From Paenibacillus sp. HW567 (GTDB taxonomy: Bacteria > Bacillota > Bacilli > Paenibacillales > Paenibacillaceae): a stretch of DNA of 64,000 nt. The first letter of the stretch is position 1, and every line of letters begins with the position of its first letter. Under the pieces are notes generated by a model. That model did no database searches. It worked only from the letters and a program-made list of their open reading frames with translations, and had not been told where the DNA came from. The DNA lies in NCBI RefSeq assembly GCF_000374185.1, contig NZ_KB910518.1, forward strand, positions 6,185,623 to 6,249,622, given 5' to 3'. Shown here in pieces: positions 62,821-64,000 of this stretch. Made by a program: the position numbers and the translations under genes.

Positions 62821-62854
62821 AAGCCACATTAAGTAATTAACTCTAATGTGGCTT
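62821..62854 (-). terminator. Terminator of the AT-rich secreted-protein gene
   Basis: AAGCCACATTA (62821-62831) with TAATGTGGCTT (62844-62854), followed on the minus strand by TTTT. It lies about 100 nt after the gene's stop. Confidence 0.75.
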
Positions 62855-62954
62855 ACAAACACGATGGATTCTATTATTTTATTTAAAATATATTACACAT
62901 CATCATAAACTTCATCTAAGTAAACTAACCTAGTAGTTGATGTTTTTATTAAAC

Positions 62955-63842
62955 TTAAAATGTATTTTCATTATATCCCTGAGCTATATTTGCTCTATCT
63001 TGAAAATCATCTGGTGCACCCCCGGTTATTTTAGATACAACATCCCCACCCGTATATAGAATACCTAAAGAGAAAAGCAACTTACCAGTAAAACCATAAT
63101 TATAATTACCAAACCATTCAGTTGTTCTAATTTGAGTGCCTCCGCCTTTGACAAAAGCAGTCCATTGTTTATAGTATGGAGAGTATCCAGACACTACTTT
63201 GTAATCCCAAATCCCACCTGGTTTGACTCTTTCGACCCACCAAGTAGTAGTATATGATAAAGCTGCAATGGGATTCCCGTAAATACCCAAGGCCAGAGAA
63301 GACCAAACATCATACATCCCATTATAATTTTGTGTAGCAATAGAGTAAGCGTAAAGAAACGGCGGAGCTCCTGGATCACTAAATGGAGTTACAATTTGAT
63401 TTTGTTTTGCTTCAAGATTACGTTCTGAAATACTTTGTGAAATTCCCTCAGACGAACCCATTTGTAGATTAAAATTGTTATCTAAGTAAACCCCACCTTG
63501 TTCAAGTAAAAAATTGATTCTGCCAATATTTTCGATATAGTTATCTTGCAATTGTGAATTCACTTTTAAAACGTCGAAAGTTTCATCATTAAGAACAATT
63601 TGGCCATCTTCATTAAGAGAAATCAATCCTTTATTAATGATCTCTTGATGAAGTGCTTTCAGTTGATCTGTTTCTTGTGAGTCAAGAGAACTTAATGGAT
63701 CTGTCTTATAAATTGCACTGTTTCGGATGGAATCAGGAATTCCATCTGAATTAGACTTCTGAATTTCTTCACCAAAAGCAGATCCAGAGAACACACATGA
63801 GCAAATAATTGCAAGCGAGATTAGAAATGAAAATCTTTTCAC
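62955..63842 (-). CDS. Secreted protein with possible Ntox44-type toxin domain
   Basis: A 295-aa exported protein. A signal peptide ends near residue 24 (SGSAFG-EE). Residues 30-165 are polar and look like a propeptide. The C-terminal ~100 residues (WDYKVVSGYSPYYKQW, WFGNYNYGFTGKLLFSLGILYTGGDV, DDFQDRANIAQGY) resemble polymorphic toxin type 44 domains; this is from memory of the pattern and not tested. The start is GTG after AAGGAGGG. Base composition is much more AT-rich than neighbours, suggesting acquisition. No immunity gene is seen within the window. The 158 nt to the window's right end contains nothing else. Confidence 0.6.
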   Translation of the reverse strand: MKRFSFLISLAIICSCVFSGSAFGEEIQKSNSDGIPDSIRNSAIYKTDPLSSLDSQETDQLKALHQEIINKGLISLNEDGQIVLNDETFDVLKVNSQLQDNYIENIGRINFLLEQGGVYLDNNFNLQMGSSEGISQSISERNLEAKQNQIVTPFSDPGAPPFLYAYSIATQNYNGMYDVWSSLALGIYGNPIAALSYTTTWWVERVKPGGIWDYKVVSGYSPYYKQWTAFVKGGGTQIRTTEWFGNYNYGFTGKLLFSLGILYTGGDVVSKITGGAPDDFQDRANIAQGYNENTF

Positions 63843-64000
63843 ACAATATCCCTCCTTATTTTGTTATAATTTGTATATTAATTCCTCCTTTTTTCATCAT
63901 ACCATTTTAATCCTTTATTTGGTGTAATTAATACACAATATTCATATTTTATCCATAATATCCAAAGGAATCATAAAAACACTCTTTAAGACTAATTTCA

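Noticed and set aside
1..64000. CRISPR arrays, intact insertion sequences, prophage genes
   Set aside because: No regularly spaced repeats, transposase or phage structural genes were seen anywhere in the window.

Overview
The window is the chromosomal replication-origin region of a spore-forming Firmicute, most likely Paenibacillus or a close relative. Evidence: the B. subtilis-like order rrn-gyrA-gyrB-remB-recF-yaaA-dnaN-dnaA-oriC-rpmH-rnpA-yidC-jag-mnmE-mnmG-rsmG-noc-parA-parB; spore genes (yyaC, a YheC/D-type coat gene); the walRK-yycHI-walJ-htrA cluster; and a YdjO-type gene. No database was searched, so genus is an inference.

Layout. Positions 1-12000 are the left replichore, read leftward: the 5' end of a 16S rRNA with tandem promoters, an HD-GYP gene, gyrA, a head-on ATP-grasp spore-coat-type gene, gyrB, remB, recF, yaaA, dnaN and dnaA. 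The origin is bipartite: a DnaA-box cluster upstream of dnaA (12098-12416) and a DnaA-box/GC-cluster/DnaA-trio unit between dnaA and dnaN (10490-10537). From 12.6 kb to 62 kb nearly everything reads rightward, away from oriC: rpmH to parB with two parS sites, a class V aminotransferase, yyaC and a mechanosensitive channel, tRNA-Ser, rpsF-ssb-rpsR, a MutS2-like ATPase, a secreted GH85 glycosidase, an orphan peptide-binding lipoprotein, an LCP protein, yybS-gdpP-rplI-dnaB, purA, a LysM/G5/M23 peptidase, the wal operon, htrA, cspA, a YdjO-type gene and cydABDC. After 62.1 kb the character changes: a decayed oligoendopeptidase fragment, repeats, and an AT-rich secreted protein with a possible toxin domain.

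Functional groups: replication, supercoiling and segregation around oriC; ribosome and tRNA maturation; cell-wall sensing and remodelling (wal, M23, LCP); c-di-AMP breakdown (gdpP); and redox-regulated cytochrome bd.

The signals least explained by known features are: (a) a 7-codon ORF with its own ribosome site followed by competing hairpins and two terminators upstream of the MutS2-like gene; (b) a ~120-nt nested palindrome between rsmG and noc; (c) a structured leader before the LCP gene; (d) the AT-rich secreted putative toxin at the right edge, with no immunity gene in view. Clear regulatory sites include a PurR-box pair that is also a terminator hairpin in front of purA, and Rex/Fnr-type palindromes in front of cydA.
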